64,000 nucleotides of DNA from Shinella daejeonensis (GCF_024281235.1 NZ_JAHWXY010000003.1:310001-374000); one strand, 5' to 3'. Positions 18,743-28,362 are shown, counted from the stretch's first letter. Made by a program: numbers and translations. Notes: a model not told the origin generated them from the letters alone.

Positions 18743-19103
18743 GTTGTTCTCCTTGGTGCTAAACGATGCCGGCGCTGGGAGGCTGGCCGGAACAGCGTTA
18801 TGAGTTTCGTGCCCCATCCGATTGAGGCGAACTTGAATAAAGATTGAGGAGATGGAAGAGCCAAATTGTGAAATATTCGTGGCGGCGACGTGTCACAAAT
18901 TGGATGCGTCTTTTGAGCAACAGGCAATTCGTTAACCATAAATTCAATAACGGCCAATTCAATGAAAGTAATACTCAAAAATACTTCAAATATCCTTTCC
19001 CTGTTAACTTTTTGGCAATCCACCGCCATGGGGAGTTCAAGCCGCCGCGTTCCAGACTATATTCAGGTTGGTTGAACGACAGATTCGGCAGGATGGACAT
19101 TTC
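18743..19103. other. AT-rich intergenic region with CtrA-like half-sites
   Basis: This 361-bp gap separates two divergently transcribed genes and has no convincing coding frame. Positions 18840-19020 are markedly richer in A/T than the flanking genes. TTAACCAT at 18932-18939 and GTTAAC at 19003-19008 resemble half-sites of the cell-cycle regulator CtrA (TTAA-N7-TTAA, or TTAACCAT). On the minus strand TTGGCT and TATTCA, 19 nt apart, could be a weak promoter for the porin gene. All of this is by eye. Confidence 0.4.
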
Positions 19104-19868
19104 TTGAAGACGCCCCTGAAAAAAGCCCTTGTGACGGGCGGCGCGAAACGCATCGGACGGGCCATCGCGATGGATCTCGCGCAAAACGGCTTCGCCGTGG
19201 CGATCCACGCCAACCGGTCGCTCGCGGAGGCCGAGGAGATGGCCGCCGCCCTTGCCGCCGACGGCGTCGAGGCGGTCGCGGTGCAATGCGATCTTTCCGA
19301 CGGCGCGGCAACGGCACGGCTGATGGGCGAGGTGAACGCGGCGCTCGGTCCCATCGATCTCCTCGTCAACAACGCCTCGCTCTTCAAGCCCGATACCGCC
19401 GCGGATTTCTCCGATGCGCTGTGGGACCGGCATTTCGCCATCCACGTCAAGGCTCCCTCCATCCTGGCGCGGGACTTCCTGCGCCAGTTGCCGGGAGAGC
19501 ACGGCGGGTCGATCGTCAATATCATCGACCAGCGGGTCTGGAACCCGACACCGCGCTACTATTCCTATACACTGTCGAAATCGGCCCTATGGATGGCCAC
19601 GCGCACCATGGCGCAGAGCTTCGCGCCGCGGGTGCGCGTCAACGCCGTCGGCCCCGGCCCGTCGCTTCCCAACGAGCGGCAGGACGATGCGGCCTTCCAG
19701 GCGCAGGTCGGCGGGCTTATCCTCAGGCGCGGGCCGGAGCTTGCCGAATTCGGCCGGACGGTGCGCTTCCTGTTCGACAGTCCCTCGATCACCGGACAGA
19801 TGATCGCGCTCGACGGCGGACAGCATCTTGCCTGGGAAACGCCGGATGTGGCGGGGATCGCGGAATGA
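19104..19868 (+). CDS. SDR reductase of the FolM/pteridine-reductase type
   Basis: The short-chain dehydrogenase is 254 residues long from TTG at 19104. It has the cofactor loop TGGAKRIG (11-18), the Arg-containing form typical of NADPH-dependent pteridine reductases. The catalytic Ser is replaced by Asp (D142 in IVNIIDQRV), followed by Y155-TLS-K159, as in PTR1 and E. coli FolM. It therefore probably reduces a dihydropterin such as dihydromonapterin. The TTG has GGATGG about 8 nt upstream; another TTG at 19068 would add 12 non-conserved residues. Its TGA overlaps the uvrC ATG, so the two are coupled. Confidence 0.8.
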   Translation: MKTPLKKALVTGGAKRIGRAIAMDLAQNGFAVAIHANRSLAEAEEMAAALAADGVEAVAVQCDLSDGAATARLMGEVNAALGPIDLLVNNASLFKPDTAADFSDALWDRHFAIHVKAPSILARDFLRQLPGEHGGSIVNIIDQRVWNPTPRYYSYTLSKSALWMATRTMAQSFAPRVRVNAVGPGPSLPNERQDDAAFQAQVGGLILRRGPELAEFGRTVRFLFDSPSITGQMIALDGGQHLAWETPDVAGIAE

Positions 19869-21907
19869 ACGGACAGAAGGTCAAGGACGGCGGCATCCTC
19901 TACGACGAGAACGAGACGGACGAGGAAGACGAATTCGCCCCTGAAAGCGCGGTGGAGAGCGCAACCTCCGCCACGCCCGGGATCGACTGGAACGAGGGCG
20001 GCGCGCCGCCGGAAGGGCTCACCGGCGCGGAACTGATCCAGGGCTTCGTCAAGCGCCTGCCGAACAGCCCCGGCGTCTACCGCATGTTCAACGCCGAGGG
20101 CGACGTGCTCTATGTCGGCAAGGCCCGCAGCCTGAAGAAACGCGTGACGAACTACGCACAGGGGCGCGGCCATTCCAACCGCATCACGCGGATGATCCGC
20201 GAGACGGCGAACATGGAGTTCGTCACCACGCGCACGGAGACCGAGGCGCTGCTGCTGGAGGCGAACCTCATCAAGCGGCTGCGCCCGCGCTTCAACGTGC
20301 TTCTGCGCGACGACAAGTCCTTTCCCTATATCCTTCTCACCGGCGACAGCCGGGCGCCGGCGATCTTCAAGCATCGCGGCGCGCGAAGCCGCAAGGGTGA
20401 CTATTTCGGCCCTTTCGCCTCGGCCGGCGCGGTGGGACGCACCATCAACTCGCTGCAACGCGCCTTCCTGCTGCGCACCTGCACCGACAGCGTGTTCGAG
20501 ACGCGCACGCGGCCCTGCCTGCTCTACCAGATCAAGCGCTGCTCGGCCCCTTGCACCCATGAGATCAGCGACGCCGACTATGCCGTGCTGGTGCAGGAGG
20601 CCAGGGACTTCCTCTCCGGCCGGAGCCGGAACGTGAAGGCCCGCATCGCCGAGGCGATGAATGCGGCGGCCGAAGACCTCGATTTCGAGCGGGCCGCGGT
20701 CTATCGCGACCGGCTGGCCGCCCTGTCGCATGTCCAGAGCCATCAGGGCATCAATCCGGCGGGCGTGGAAGAGGCCGACGCCTTCGCCATCCACCACGAG
20801 GGCGGCATCTCCTGCATCCAGGTGTTCTTCTTCCGCACCGGGCAGAACTGGGGCAACCGGGCCTATTTCCCGAAGGCCGATCCCCAGCTTTCCGGAGCGG
20901 AGGTGCTGAACGCCTTCCTCACCCAGTTCTACGACGACAAGCCCTGTCCCCGGCAGATCCTGCTCTCCGAAACGGTGGAGGAGATCGATCTGCTGTCACG
21001 GGCGCTTACCGAGCGATCGGGGTACAAGGTCACCATCGCCGTGCCGCAGCGCGGCGAGAAGAAGGACCTCGTCGACCATGTGGTGGCGAACGCCCGCGAG
21101 GCGCACGGACGCAAGCTGGCGGAAACGGCGTCGCAATCGCGTCTGCTGGAGGGTTTCGCCGCGACGTTCAAGCTGCCTTACGTGCCGCGCCGCATCGAGA
21201 TCTACGACAACTCCCACATCATGGGCACCAATGCCGTCGGCGGCATGGTGGTGGCGGGGCCGGACGGCTTCGTGAAGGGCCAGTACCGCAAGTTCAACAT
21301 CAAATCGACCGACATCACGCCCGGCGACGACTTCGGCATGATGAAGGAAGTGATGACCCGGCGCTTCACGCGCCTGATCAGGGAGGAAGGCCTGCCGGAC
21401 AGGAGCGCGGAGGCAGGCGCGGAGGCGGACGACCTGCCCTTCCCCGCCTGGCCGGACGTGATCCTGATCGACGGCGGACAGGGGCAGATGACGGCGGTGC
21501 GCGCCATCCTCGAGGACCTCGGCATCACCGACCAGGTCATCGCCATCGGCGTCGCCAAGGGGGCCGACCGCGAGGCCGGGCGCGAACGCTTCTTCATGCG
21601 GGGGCTGGCGGACTTCTCGCTGCCGCCGCGCGACCCCGTGCTCTATTTCGTACAGCGCCTGCGCGACGAGGCCCATCGCTTCGCCATCGGCTCGCACCGT
21701 GCACGCCGCAAGAAGGAAATGGTCCGCAACCCTCTCGACGAGATCGCCGGTGTCGGCCCGGCGAGGAAACGCGCCCTGCTCCAGCATTTCGGCACCGCCA
21801 AGGCGGTCTCGCGCGCCGCCATGGCGGACCTCACCGCCGTCGACGGCATTTCGGAAAGCGTCGCCCGTCTGGTCTACAACCATTTCCACGAGGATGCCGG
21901 CTCGTAG
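19865..21907 (+). CDS. uvrC: UvrABC system protein C
   Basis: The 680-residue nucleotide-excision-repair endonuclease makes both incisions around a lesion in complex with UvrB. It has an N-terminal acidic extension (1-50), the GIY-YIG domain (SPGVYRMF and [13 protein letters not shown]), a Cys-containing segment ([13 protein letters not shown]), the UVR motif near [14 protein letters not shown], the RNase H-like second nuclease domain ([20 protein letters not shown]) and C-terminal helix-hairpin-helix units ([17 protein letters not shown]). The 4-bp overlap with the preceding SDR fixes the start. The acidic leader is common in rhizobial homologues. Confidence 0.97.
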   Translation: MNGQKVKDGGILYDENETDEEDEFAPESAVESATSATPGIDWNEGGAPPEGLTGAELIQGFVKRLPNSPGVYRMFNAEGDVLYVGKARSLKKRVTNYAQGRGHSNRITRMIRETANMEFVTTRTETEALLLEANLIKRLRPRFNVLLRDDKSFPYILLTGDSRAPAIFKHRGARSRKGDYFGPFASAGAVGRTINSLQRAFLLRTCTDSVFETRTRPCLLYQIKRCSAPCTHEISDADYAVLVQEARDFLSGRSRNVKARIAEAMNAAAEDLDFERAAVYRDRLAALSHVQSHQGINPAGVEEADAFAIHHEGGISCIQVFFFRTGQNWGNRAYFPKADPQLSGAEVLNAFLTQFYDDKPCPRQILLSETVEEIDLLSRALTERSGYKVTIAVPQRGEKKDLVDHVVANAREAHGRKLAETASQSRLLEGFAATFKLPYVPRRIEIYDNSHIMGTNAVGGMVVAGPDGFVKGQYRKFNIKSTDITPGDDFGMMKEVMTRRFTRLIREEGLPDRSAEAGAEADDLPFPAWPDVILIDGGQGQMTAVRAILEDLGITDQVIAIGVAKGADREAGRERFFMRGLADFSLPPRDPVLYFVQRLRDEAHRFAIGSHRARRKKEMVRNPLDEIAGVGPARKRALLQHFGTAKAVSRAAMADLTAVDGISESVARLVYNHFHEDAGS

Positions 21908-22166
21908 AGCGTCGCTCCCGCGCCGATCCGGCCGCGACGGCCCGGCCGGTCCTCGCGGCGGTTCCGATCCCGGCGGTTATGGGCTAGCATGCCCGCATTG
22001 TCCTTCCGTCGATGCGCGAGGTTTTCGATGTTCACCGCAAGAAGCAGCCTCCCGGCGGCGGCATTCGGCGGCATACCGTAAATTCAACCGAAATTGCCGG
22101 AAACAAAGGTTGACGGCGCGTCAGCAAAGACCTCATCTACCCCAAACAATCGAGACTGAAGATACC

Positions 22167-22751
22167 ATGGCCTCCCGCACATACAGCATCCCCAACCTCC
22201 TCACCTACGGCCGGATTCTCGCCGTTCCGCTGATCGTGCTCTGCTTCTTCGTGGAAGGACGGCTGGAGCCCTCGGACTTCGCGCGCTGGGCGGCCTTCTG
22301 GATCTTCGTCGCCGCCTCCATCACCGACTATCTGGATGGCTATCTCGCCCGCATCTGGAACCAGACCTCCAATATCGGCCGGATGCTCGATCCGATCGCC
22401 GACAAGCTTCTCGTCGCCTCGGTGCTGCTGCTGATGGCGGCCGACGGCACCATCGGCGGCTGGTCGATCTGGGCCGCCATCATCATCCTGTGCCGGGAAA
22501 TCCTCGTTTCGGGCCTGCGCGAATATCTCGCCGACCTGAAGGTCAGCGTTCCGGTGACCCGCATCGCCAAATGGAAGACGACGATCCAGATGCTGGCCAT
22601 CGGCTTCCTGCTGGCGGGGCCGGCCGGCGACAAGATCCTTCCCTATACGACGGAAATCGGCATCGGCCTTTTGTGGATCGCGGCGATCATCACCATGTAT
22701 ACCGGCTACGACTATTTCCGCAGCGGCCTGAAACACATCGTGGGGGAGTGA
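22167..22751 (+). CDS. pgsA: CDP-diacylglycerol-glycerol-3-phosphate 3-phosphatidyltransferase
   Basis: The 194-residue inner-membrane enzyme makes phosphatidylglycerophosphate, the committed step to PG and cardiolipin. The CDP-alcohol phosphotransferase motif is complete (D57-G58-x2-A61-R62-x8-G71-x3-D75-x3-D79), and four to five hydrophobic spans follow. ATG at 22167 gives the standard MASRTYSIPNLLTYGRI start. The start of moaD is 1 bp after its stop, so lipid and molybdopterin genes share a transcript, an arrangement I associate with rhizobia. The 259 bp upstream holds no gene. Confidence 0.95.
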   Translation: MASRTYSIPNLLTYGRILAVPLIVLCFFVEGRLEPSDFARWAAFWIFVAASITDYLDGYLARIWNQTSNIGRMLDPIADKLLVASVLLLMAADGTIGGWSIWAAIIILCREILVSGLREYLADLKVSVPVTRIAKWKTTIQMLAIGFLLAGPAGDKILPYTTEIGIGLLWIAAIITMYTGYDYFRSGLKHIVGE

Positions 22752-22752
22752 C

Positions 22753-23007
22753 ATGACCCGGATCGTCTATTTCGCCTGGGTTCGCGAGCGTATCGGCAAG
22801 AACGAGGAGCAGATCGAACTGCCGGCCGGCGTGCGCACCGGGAGCGACCTGCTTTCGCATCTGAAGTCGCTCGGCGACGAATATGCCTATGCGCTGGAAC
22901 ATGAGACGGCGATCCGCATCGCCGTCGACCAGGAGCATGTCGAACACGACGAGCCGCTTGGCAGTGCGCGCGAGATCGCCCTCTTCCCGCCGATGACGGG
23001 CGGCTGA
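22753..23007 (+). CDS. moaD: Molybdopterin synthase sulfur-carrier subunit
   Basis: The 84-residue ubiquitin-fold protein ends in the required Gly-Gly (PPMTGG), the site of thiocarboxylate formation. It supplies sulfur to MoaE for conversion of precursor Z (cPMP) to molybdopterin. ATG is 1 bp after the pgsA stop, and moaE begins 1 bp after its own stop. Confidence 0.95.
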   Translation: MTRIVYFAWVRERIGKNEEQIELPAGVRTGSDLLSHLKSLGDEYAYALEHETAIRIAVDQEHVEHDEPLGSAREIALFPPMTGG

Positions 23008-23008
23008 G

Positions 23009-23500
23009 ATGCCGGCCGGGGCCGCCGTTGCGCTGACTGTCCGCATTCAGACGCAGGATTTCGATGCGGCGGCGGAATGCGCCGCCCTCACGGCCGGCCG
23101 CGCCGATATCGGTGCGCTCGTCACCTTCACGGGCCTGTGCCGCGACGAAGGCGGAACGCTCGCCGCCCTCGAACTGGAGCACTATCCCGGCATGGCGGAG
23201 GCGGAGATCACCCGCATCTGCCGGACGGCGATCGAACGCTTCGGGCTTTCCGGCATAACGGCGGTCCACCGGATCGGACGCATCGCGCCGGGCGCCAATA
23301 TCGTGCTCGTCATCGCGGCGGCTCCCCATCGCCACGCCGCCTTCGACGGTGCGTCCTTCGTCATGGACTTCCTCAAGACGTCCGCCCCCTTCTGGAAGAA
23401 GGAACATCGGGCGGACGGGCGCGCAGGCGACTGGGTGGACGCCCGGGAAAGCGACGCGCGCGCACGCGCGGCATGGTCCCGCCAGCCGTCCGGCGGCTGA
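23009..23500 (+). CDS. moaE: Molybdopterin synthase catalytic subunit
   Basis: The 163-residue partner of MoaD contains the segment FWKKEHRADGRAGDWVDA with the conserved active-site lysines and Trp. It converts cPMP to molybdopterin dithiolene. It could serve the Mo enzyme encoded at 13.5-15.7 kb. It ends 10 bp before a bidirectional terminator. Confidence 0.95.
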   Translation: MPAGAAVALTVRIQTQDFDAAAECAALTAGRADIGALVTFTGLCRDEGGTLAALELEHYPGMAEAEITRICRTAIERFGLSGITAVHRIGRIAPGANIVLVIAAAPHRHAAFDGASFVMDFLKTSAPFWKKEHRADGRAGDWVDARESDARARAAWSRQPSGG

Positions 23501-23509
23501 CCGGGAGAC

Positions 23510-23540
23510 AAAAAAAACCGGGGCGCAAACCCCGGTTTTA
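23510..23540. terminator. Bidirectional intrinsic terminator (moaE/ndk)
   Basis: A perfect 10-bp stem (AAAACCGGGG/CCCCGGTTTT) with the loop CGCAAA is flanked by eight A on the left and TTTTA on the right. It therefore has a U tract for both strands, and the minus-strand (ndk) side is the stronger. It is one of the two hairpins in the window that best fit the textbook form. Confidence 0.9.
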
Positions 23541-23583
23541 CTATCTGTCGCAATGGCTTCCGGCAACCGCCGGAGAAATTGAT

Positions 23584-24006
23584 TCAGCCGACGACCTCGG
23601 TGCCGGAGAACCAGTAGGCGATTTCTTCCGCGGCGGTTTCCGGAGCGTCGGAGCCGTGAACGGAGTTTTCGCCGATCGACAGGGCGTGAACCTTGCGGAT
23701 GGTGCCCTCGTCGGCGTTGGCCGGATTGGTGGCGCCCATGACTTCGCGGTTCCTGGCGATCGCGTTCTCGCCTTCCAGCACCTGCACGACCGTCGGGCCG
23801 GAGGACATGAACTCGACGAGTTCGCCGAAGAACGGGCGGTCCTTGTGAACGGCGTAGAAGCCTTCGGCCTCGCGGCGGCTCATCCAGACGCGCCTGGATG
23901 CGACAACGCGCAGGCCCGCATCCTCAAGCATCTTGGTGATGGCGCCGGTGAGATTGCGCTTCGTGGCGTCCGGCTTGATCATCGAAAATGTGCGTTCAAT
24001 CGCCAT
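23584..24006 (-). CDS. ndk: Nucleoside diphosphate kinase
   Basis: The 140-residue enzyme balances NTP pools by phosphate exchange through the active-site histidine in [10 protein letters not shown]. The N-terminus [18 protein letters not shown] fixes the start at 24006 and GGGAAA lies upstream. A long in-frame extension to 24258 is not conserved and is ignored. It is a single gene ending at the A8/T terminator. Confidence 0.97.
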   Translation of the reverse strand: MAIERTFSMIKPDATKRNLTGAITKMLEDAGLRVVASRRVWMSRREAEGFYAVHKDRPFFGELVEFMSSGPTVVQVLEGENAIARNREVMGATNPANADEGTIRKVHALSIGENSVHGSDAPETAAEEIAYWFSGTEVVG

Positions 24007-24266
24007 GTTTCCCGTTTCCCTTGGTTTCCGGTGAAAGTGGCGGTTCCTTACCTTCCAATGTCCTGCAAAACAAGGGGGACCGCCACGAAAGGCGCGCCCC
24101 ACGCCCTCCCGTTTCCATTCTCCCGTGGCCTTTCCGGGACGCGGACTTCCGGGCCTTGCGGCGGTTTTTCCGCAAGAACGCAAAATTAACGGCCGGAGCC
24201 GATAGTTGCAGCATTCACTCCAACCAGGGCGTCGGCCGTGCGCGGCCGCCTGCTTCACGGCGCATC

Positions 24267-25346
24267 ATGACCAGCAAAGCCGCTTTGCCTTCCCACGATC
24301 CCGCCCTCGCGCAGCCGTCCGTCATGGCGCGTATCGGTCAGTTGATGGCCGATCGCGGCATCGCCGGGCTGCCGCGCAACTACGAACTGCTGTTCGAGGC
24401 CCTGACCGGCAACAGCGTCATCGCCCGGGAGATCGGCGCGCTCGGCAGGACGCCCGCCCAGTCCGCGCTCGACGCCATCGCGCTGCGTCACGGTCTGCCG
24501 GGCCACAACGCGCTTGCCGCCGGACAGGCGGCGGCGGAGGCGGCACAATTGCTGGCGACGGCCGCGCAGGTGGGCGCAGCCAGCCATCGGGACCGGGGCG
24601 CGATGCTGCTGGAACTGGAAGAGGTCGCCGCGCGCATGGGCAAGGATCCCGTGCTCGGTCTTTCCGATTTCGCGCAGGATGCCGGACGGCTCCTGTCGCT
24701 CGCCCGCGACCTGCTCAGCGCCGATCGGGCGGCCACCGCGCGCATCGGCGATCTTCAGGCGCGTCTCGATGTCCTGCGCGGCGGCCTTGCGGCAAGCCGC
24801 GACGCGCTGATGCACGATCCGGCGACCGGGCTCGGCAATCATGCCGCCCTGCTCGGCCGGATCGACGCGCTTTTGCGCGACGAAACGGCGAATCCGGCGG
24901 CGCTCGTGCTCTTTCGCGTCGAGCGGCTGAACGACTTTGCCGGAACCCATGCGCCCGGCGCGGCGGGCGCCACGCTGGAGCGGCTGGCCGCCCTCTTCCG
25001 CCAGTCGGTGAAGAAGAACGACTTTGTCGCCCGCACCGGCGCGGACCTCTTCTGCCTGCTGCTGGCGGACGTCGACCGCGCAATCGCCGCGACGATTGCG
25101 GACCGGATCGCCGCGAAGGTCGCCGAAACCGCCTTCCCCTTCCAGGATCGCGCATTGCCGGCGGGTTTCCTGACACTGACGGCCGGCATCACCATGAGCG
25201 ACGCCGCCGATACGGCTTGCGCCCTGCACGATCAGGCCGTCCAGGCCCTCGACGCGGCGCGCGAAAGCGGAGCGGCGATGCGCTTCTATTCCGCCGAGGT
25301 CGCCGCGCGGCGTGCGTCCGCCTATCGTTCCGGACGGGCCGGATGA
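24267..25346 (+). CDS. Degenerate GGDEF-domain protein
   Basis: The 359-residue product has an N-terminal helical module (about 15-170, with RNYELLFEALTG, as found before rhizobial GGDEF domains) and a GGDEF fold from about 180. The DPLTGLPN-like motif is DPATGLGNH (184-192). The signature is GADLF (258-262) instead of GGDEF, so the metal-binding Glu is lost. The usual DIDxFK first Asp is RVERLNDF, and the RxxD inhibitory site reads KKND. It should not make c-di-GMP and may bind a ligand or partner. ATG at 24267 lacks a good Shine-Dalgarno; the frame is open upstream. The ABC-F gene follows after 58 bp. Confidence 0.85.
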   Translation: MTSKAALPSHDPALAQPSVMARIGQLMADRGIAGLPRNYELLFEALTGNSVIAREIGALGRTPAQSALDAIALRHGLPGHNALAAGQAAAEAAQLLATAAQVGAASHRDRGAMLLELEEVAARMGKDPVLGLSDFAQDAGRLLSLARDLLSADRAATARIGDLQARLDVLRGGLAASRDALMHDPATGLGNHAALLGRIDALLRDETANPAALVLFRVERLNDFAGTHAPGAAGATLERLAALFRQSVKKNDFVARTGADLFCLLLADVDRAIAATIADRIAAKVAETAFPFQDRALPAGFLTLTAGITMSDAADTACALHDQAVQALDAARESGAAMRFYSAEVAARRASAYRSGRAG

Positions 25347-25404
25347 TGCATGGAGGCCTGTGGGGGCCTTGCGTTGGCGGCCCGCACCGCCCTATAGACC
25401 CGGA

Positions 25405-27303
25405 ATGATCACGATTTCCGGCCTTACCGCCCGCATCGCCGGGCGTCTTCTCATCGACAATGCTTCGCTGTCGCTGCCGAGCGGCACCAAGGCGGGTCTC
25501 GTCGGGCGCAACGGCACCGGCAAGTCGACGCTGTTCCGGATCATCACCGGCGAGCTTGCGCCGGAGGCGGGCGCGGTGACGCTGCCGAGAAACGCCCGCA
25601 TCGGCCAGGTGGCGCAGGAGGCGCCGGGCACCGACGAAAAGCTGATCGAAATCGTGCTGGCCGCCGACAAGGAGCGCGCGGCCCTGATGGCGGAGGCCGA
25701 GACGGCGACCGACCCGCATCGCATCGCCGAGATCCAGACGCGGCTTGCCGATATCGGCGCGCATTCGGCCGAAGCTCGGGCCGCCGGCATTCTCGCCGGC
25801 CTCGGCTTCGACCAGCAGGCGCAACAGCGCCCGGCGAAAAGCTTTTCCGGCGGCTGGCGGATGCGGGTGGCGCTCGCCGCCGTCCTGTTCTCGGAGCCGG
25901 ACCTGCTGCTGCTCGACGAGCCGACCAACTATCTCGACCTCGAAGGCACCTTGTGGCTGGAGGATTACGTGCGGCACTATCCGCATACGGTGATCATCAT
26001 CAGCCACGACCGCGACCTTCTCAACACCGCCGTCAACGCCATCGTGCATCTCGACCAGCAGAAGCTCACCTTCTATCGCGGCTCCTACGACCAGTTCGAG
26101 CGCCAGAAGGCGGAGGCCGACGAATTGCAGACCAAGGCCAAGGTCAAGAACGAAGCCGCCCGAAAGCATCTCCAGAGCTTCATCGACCGCTTCCGCGCCA
26201 AGGCGACGAAGGCCCGGCAGGCGCAAAGCCGCATCAAGGCGCTGGAGCGCATGGGCACGGTCGCCGCCGTCGTCGAGGCCCATGTGCAGCCGATCACCTT
26301 TCCGAAGCCGGAAAAGCAGCCCGCCTCCCCCATCGTGGCGATCGAGCGCGGAGCCGTCGGCTATGCACCGGGCGCGCCGATCCTGCGGAACATCGACCTG
26401 CGCATCGACAATGACGACCGCATCGCCCTGCTCGGGGCCAACGGCAACGGCAAGTCGACCTTCGCCAAGTTCATCTCCGGACGGCTGGAGGCGGAAGCCG
26501 GGACCGTCAGGCGCGCGCCCGGCCTGAAGGTCGGCTTCTTCGCGCAGCACCAGCTCGACGACCTCGTGCCGGAGCAATCGGCGGTCGACCATGTCCGCCG
26601 GCTGATGCCCGACGCGCCGGAAGCCAGGGTGCGCGCCAGGGTGGCGCAGATGGGACTTGCCACCGAGAAGATGGCGACCGCCGCCAGGGACCTGTCGGGA
26701 GGCGAGAAGGCGCGCCTGCTGATGGGCCTTGCCGCCTTCGACGCGCCGAACCTGCTGATCCTCGACGAGCCGACCAACCATCTCGACATCGACAGCCGGC
26801 GGGCGCTGATCGAGGCGCTGAACGACTACGAGGGCGCGGTCATCCTGATCTCCCACGACCGTCACCTAATCGAGGCCACCGTCGACCGGCTCTGGCTCGT
26901 CAACGACGGCACGGTGAAGAGCTACGACGGCGACATGGAGGAATATCGCGGCCTGATCGTGCAATCGGCGCGCGGCAGGGGCGAGAAGGAGAAGACCGCT
27001 CAGGCAGCCGGCGAACAGGCCAGCAAGGCCGGGCAGCGCAAGGCAAACGCCGACCGGCGCGCCCAGCTCGCGCCGCTGAAGAAAAAGATCAATGAAATCG
27101 AGTCCCTGACGGCAAAACTGCACAAGCAGATTCAGCTTCTTGACGGAGAACTTGCAGATCCCGCGCTTTACGGCAAGAACCCGGAAAAGGCCGCCGAGAA
27201 GGCGCGGCTGCGCGCCGCCGCCGCCGACCGGCTGAACGATGCCGAAGAGCAATGGCTGGAGCTTTCGGCCGAATACGAGGAGGCGATGACCCTCGACGCC
27301 TGA
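25405..27303 (+). CDS. ABC-F family ATPase (Uup/YheS-like)
   Basis: The 632-residue soluble protein has two ATP-binding cassettes and no membrane domain. Walker A motifs are GRNGTGKST and GANGNGKST; signatures are FSGGWRMRVALA and LSGGEKARLL; Walker B motifs are LLLDEPTNYLDLEG and LILDEPTNHLDIDS. A charged linker (about 240-300) joins the cassettes, and a C-terminal coiled coil (about 550-630) follows, as in Uup/YheS. ABC-F proteins act on ribosomes to relieve stalling or on DNA structures. ATG at 25405 gives the conserved MITISGLTARIAGR start. Confidence 0.93.
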   Translation: MITISGLTARIAGRLLIDNASLSLPSGTKAGLVGRNGTGKSTLFRIITGELAPEAGAVTLPRNARIGQVAQEAPGTDEKLIEIVLAADKERAALMAEAETATDPHRIAEIQTRLADIGAHSAEARAAGILAGLGFDQQAQQRPAKSFSGGWRMRVALAAVLFSEPDLLLLDEPTNYLDLEGTLWLEDYVRHYPHTVIIISHDRDLLNTAVNAIVHLDQQKLTFYRGSYDQFERQKAEADELQTKAKVKNEAARKHLQSFIDRFRAKATKARQAQSRIKALERMGTVAAVVEAHVQPITFPKPEKQPASPIVAIERGAVGYAPGAPILRNIDLRIDNDDRIALLGANGNGKSTFAKFISGRLEAEAGTVRRAPGLKVGFFAQHQLDDLVPEQSAVDHVRRLMPDAPEARVRARVAQMGLATEKMATAARDLSGGEKARLLMGLAAFDAPNLLILDEPTNHLDIDSRRALIEALNDYEGAVILISHDRHLIEATVDRLWLVNDGTVKSYDGDMEEYRGLIVQSARGRGEKEKTAQAAGEQASKAGQRKANADRRAQLAPLKKKINEIESLTAKLHKQIQLLDGELADPALYGKNPEKAAEKARLRAAAADRLNDAEEQWLELSAEYEEAMTLDA

Positions 27304-27396
27304 CCGCGTTCCGCACCCCCTCGCGCAACGCCCTTGCCCGCCGCATCTGTTCTGATACAACAGGCCGCAATTATCATACTAATGAAGGGCGGAGCC

Positions 27397-28323
27397 ATGT
27401 CACCGATCAATCTCGCAATCGTCGGCGTCGGCAAGATCGTGCGCGACCAGCATCTTCCCGCCATCGCGAAGAACCCGGATTTCCGGCTGATCGCCGCCGC
27501 CAGCCGTCACGGCACGGTTGACGGCATCGACAATTTCCCGTCGATCGAGGCCATGCTCGCGGCCGTCCCGGCCATCGACGCGGTGGCGCTCTGCATGCCG
27601 CCGCAATATCGCTACACGGCGGCGCAAAAGGCGCTTTCGGCCGGCAAGCACGTCTTTCTCGAAAAGCCGCCCGGGGCGACGCTTTCCGAGGTCGCGGACC
27701 TCGAGGCGCTGGCCGCCGGCCGGGGCCTGTCGCTTTTCGCAAGCTGGCATTCCCGCTATGCGCCGGCCGTCGAGGCCGCCAAGGCCTTTCTCGCCGGCAC
27801 GACCATCCGCTCGATGCAGGTGATCTGGAAGGAGGACGTGCGCCACTGGCACCCGAATCAGGACTGGATCTGGCAGCCGGGCGGGCTCGGCGTCTTCGAC
27901 CCCGGCATCAACGCGCTTTCCATCGTCACCCATATCCTGCCGCGTCCGGTCTTCATCACCGCCGCGACGCTGGAATTCCCGGAAAACCGCGATGCCCCCA
28001 TCGCCGCCTCCATCCGCTTTTCCGATGCGGACGAACTCGATCTCTCGGCGGAATTCGACTGGCGGCAGACCGGCCGGCAAAGCTGGGACATCGTCGCCCG
28101 GACGGATGCGGGAGAGATGGTCCTGTCGGAGGGCGGCGCGAAGCTTTCCGTGGACGGCCGGACGATCCACGCGGAGCCGGAACAGGAATATCCGATGCTC
28201 TACCGCCGATTCTCCGAGATCGTGGCGGCCGGCATATCCGACGTCGACCTCGCGCCGCTCCGCCATGTCGCCGACGCCTTCATGCTCGGCCGGCGGAAAC
28301 CGGTCGCGGCATTCCACGATTGA
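27397..28323 (+). CDS. L-arabinose/D-galactose 1-dehydrogenase-like oxidoreductase (Gfo/Idh/MocA family)
   Basis: The 308-residue NAD(P)-dependent enzyme has the Rossmann start LAIVGVGKIVRDQHLPAI, the EKPPGATL motif (E89, K90) and WKEDVRHWHPNQDWIW followed by GGLGVFDPGINALS. From memory these segments closely match the Azospirillum L-arabinose 1-dehydrogenase; D168 and N172 fit its catalytic pair. It would oxidise L-arabinose or D-galactose to the lactone, the first step of non-phosphorylating sugar breakdown. No other pathway gene is adjacent. ATG at 27397 is preceded by AGGGCGGAG; an ATG at 27382 is an alternative. Confidence 0.85.
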   Translation: MSPINLAIVGVGKIVRDQHLPAIAKNPDFRLIAAASRHGTVDGIDNFPSIEAMLAAVPAIDAVALCMPPQYRYTAAQKALSAGKHVFLEKPPGATLSEVADLEALAAGRGLSLFASWHSRYAPAVEAAKAFLAGTTIRSMQVIWKEDVRHWHPNQDWIWQPGGLGVFDPGINALSIVTHILPRPVFITAATLEFPENRDAPIAASIRFSDADELDLSAEFDWRQTGRQSWDIVARTDAGEMVLSEGGAKLSVDGRTIHAEPEQEYPMLYRRFSEIVAAGISDVDLAPLRHVADAFMLGRRKPVAAFHD

Positions 28324-28327
28324 GGAT

Positions 28328-28343
28328 GCGGCGGAAACGCCGC
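28328..28343. terminator. Short hairpin with GAAA loop at convergent gene ends
   Basis: GCGGCG, GAAA, CGCCGC: a perfect 6-bp stem with a GNRA-type tetraloop, 4 bp past the dehydrogenase stop and before the convergent holC stop at 28363. No U tract. Confidence 0.5.
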
Positions 28344-28362
28344 TCCCCTGCCCCTCGGGCGC

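Noticed and set aside
18844-19107. 87-residue frame in the AT-rich gap as a small gene
   Set aside because: No Shine-Dalgarno, no conserved features, and it overlaps the start region of the SDR gene.
23988-24266. Upstream extension of the GGDEF protein to 23988
   Set aside because: It would overlap the ndk start and adds Cys/Pro/Arg-rich sequence unlike any domain; the conserved N-terminal module begins just after 24267.
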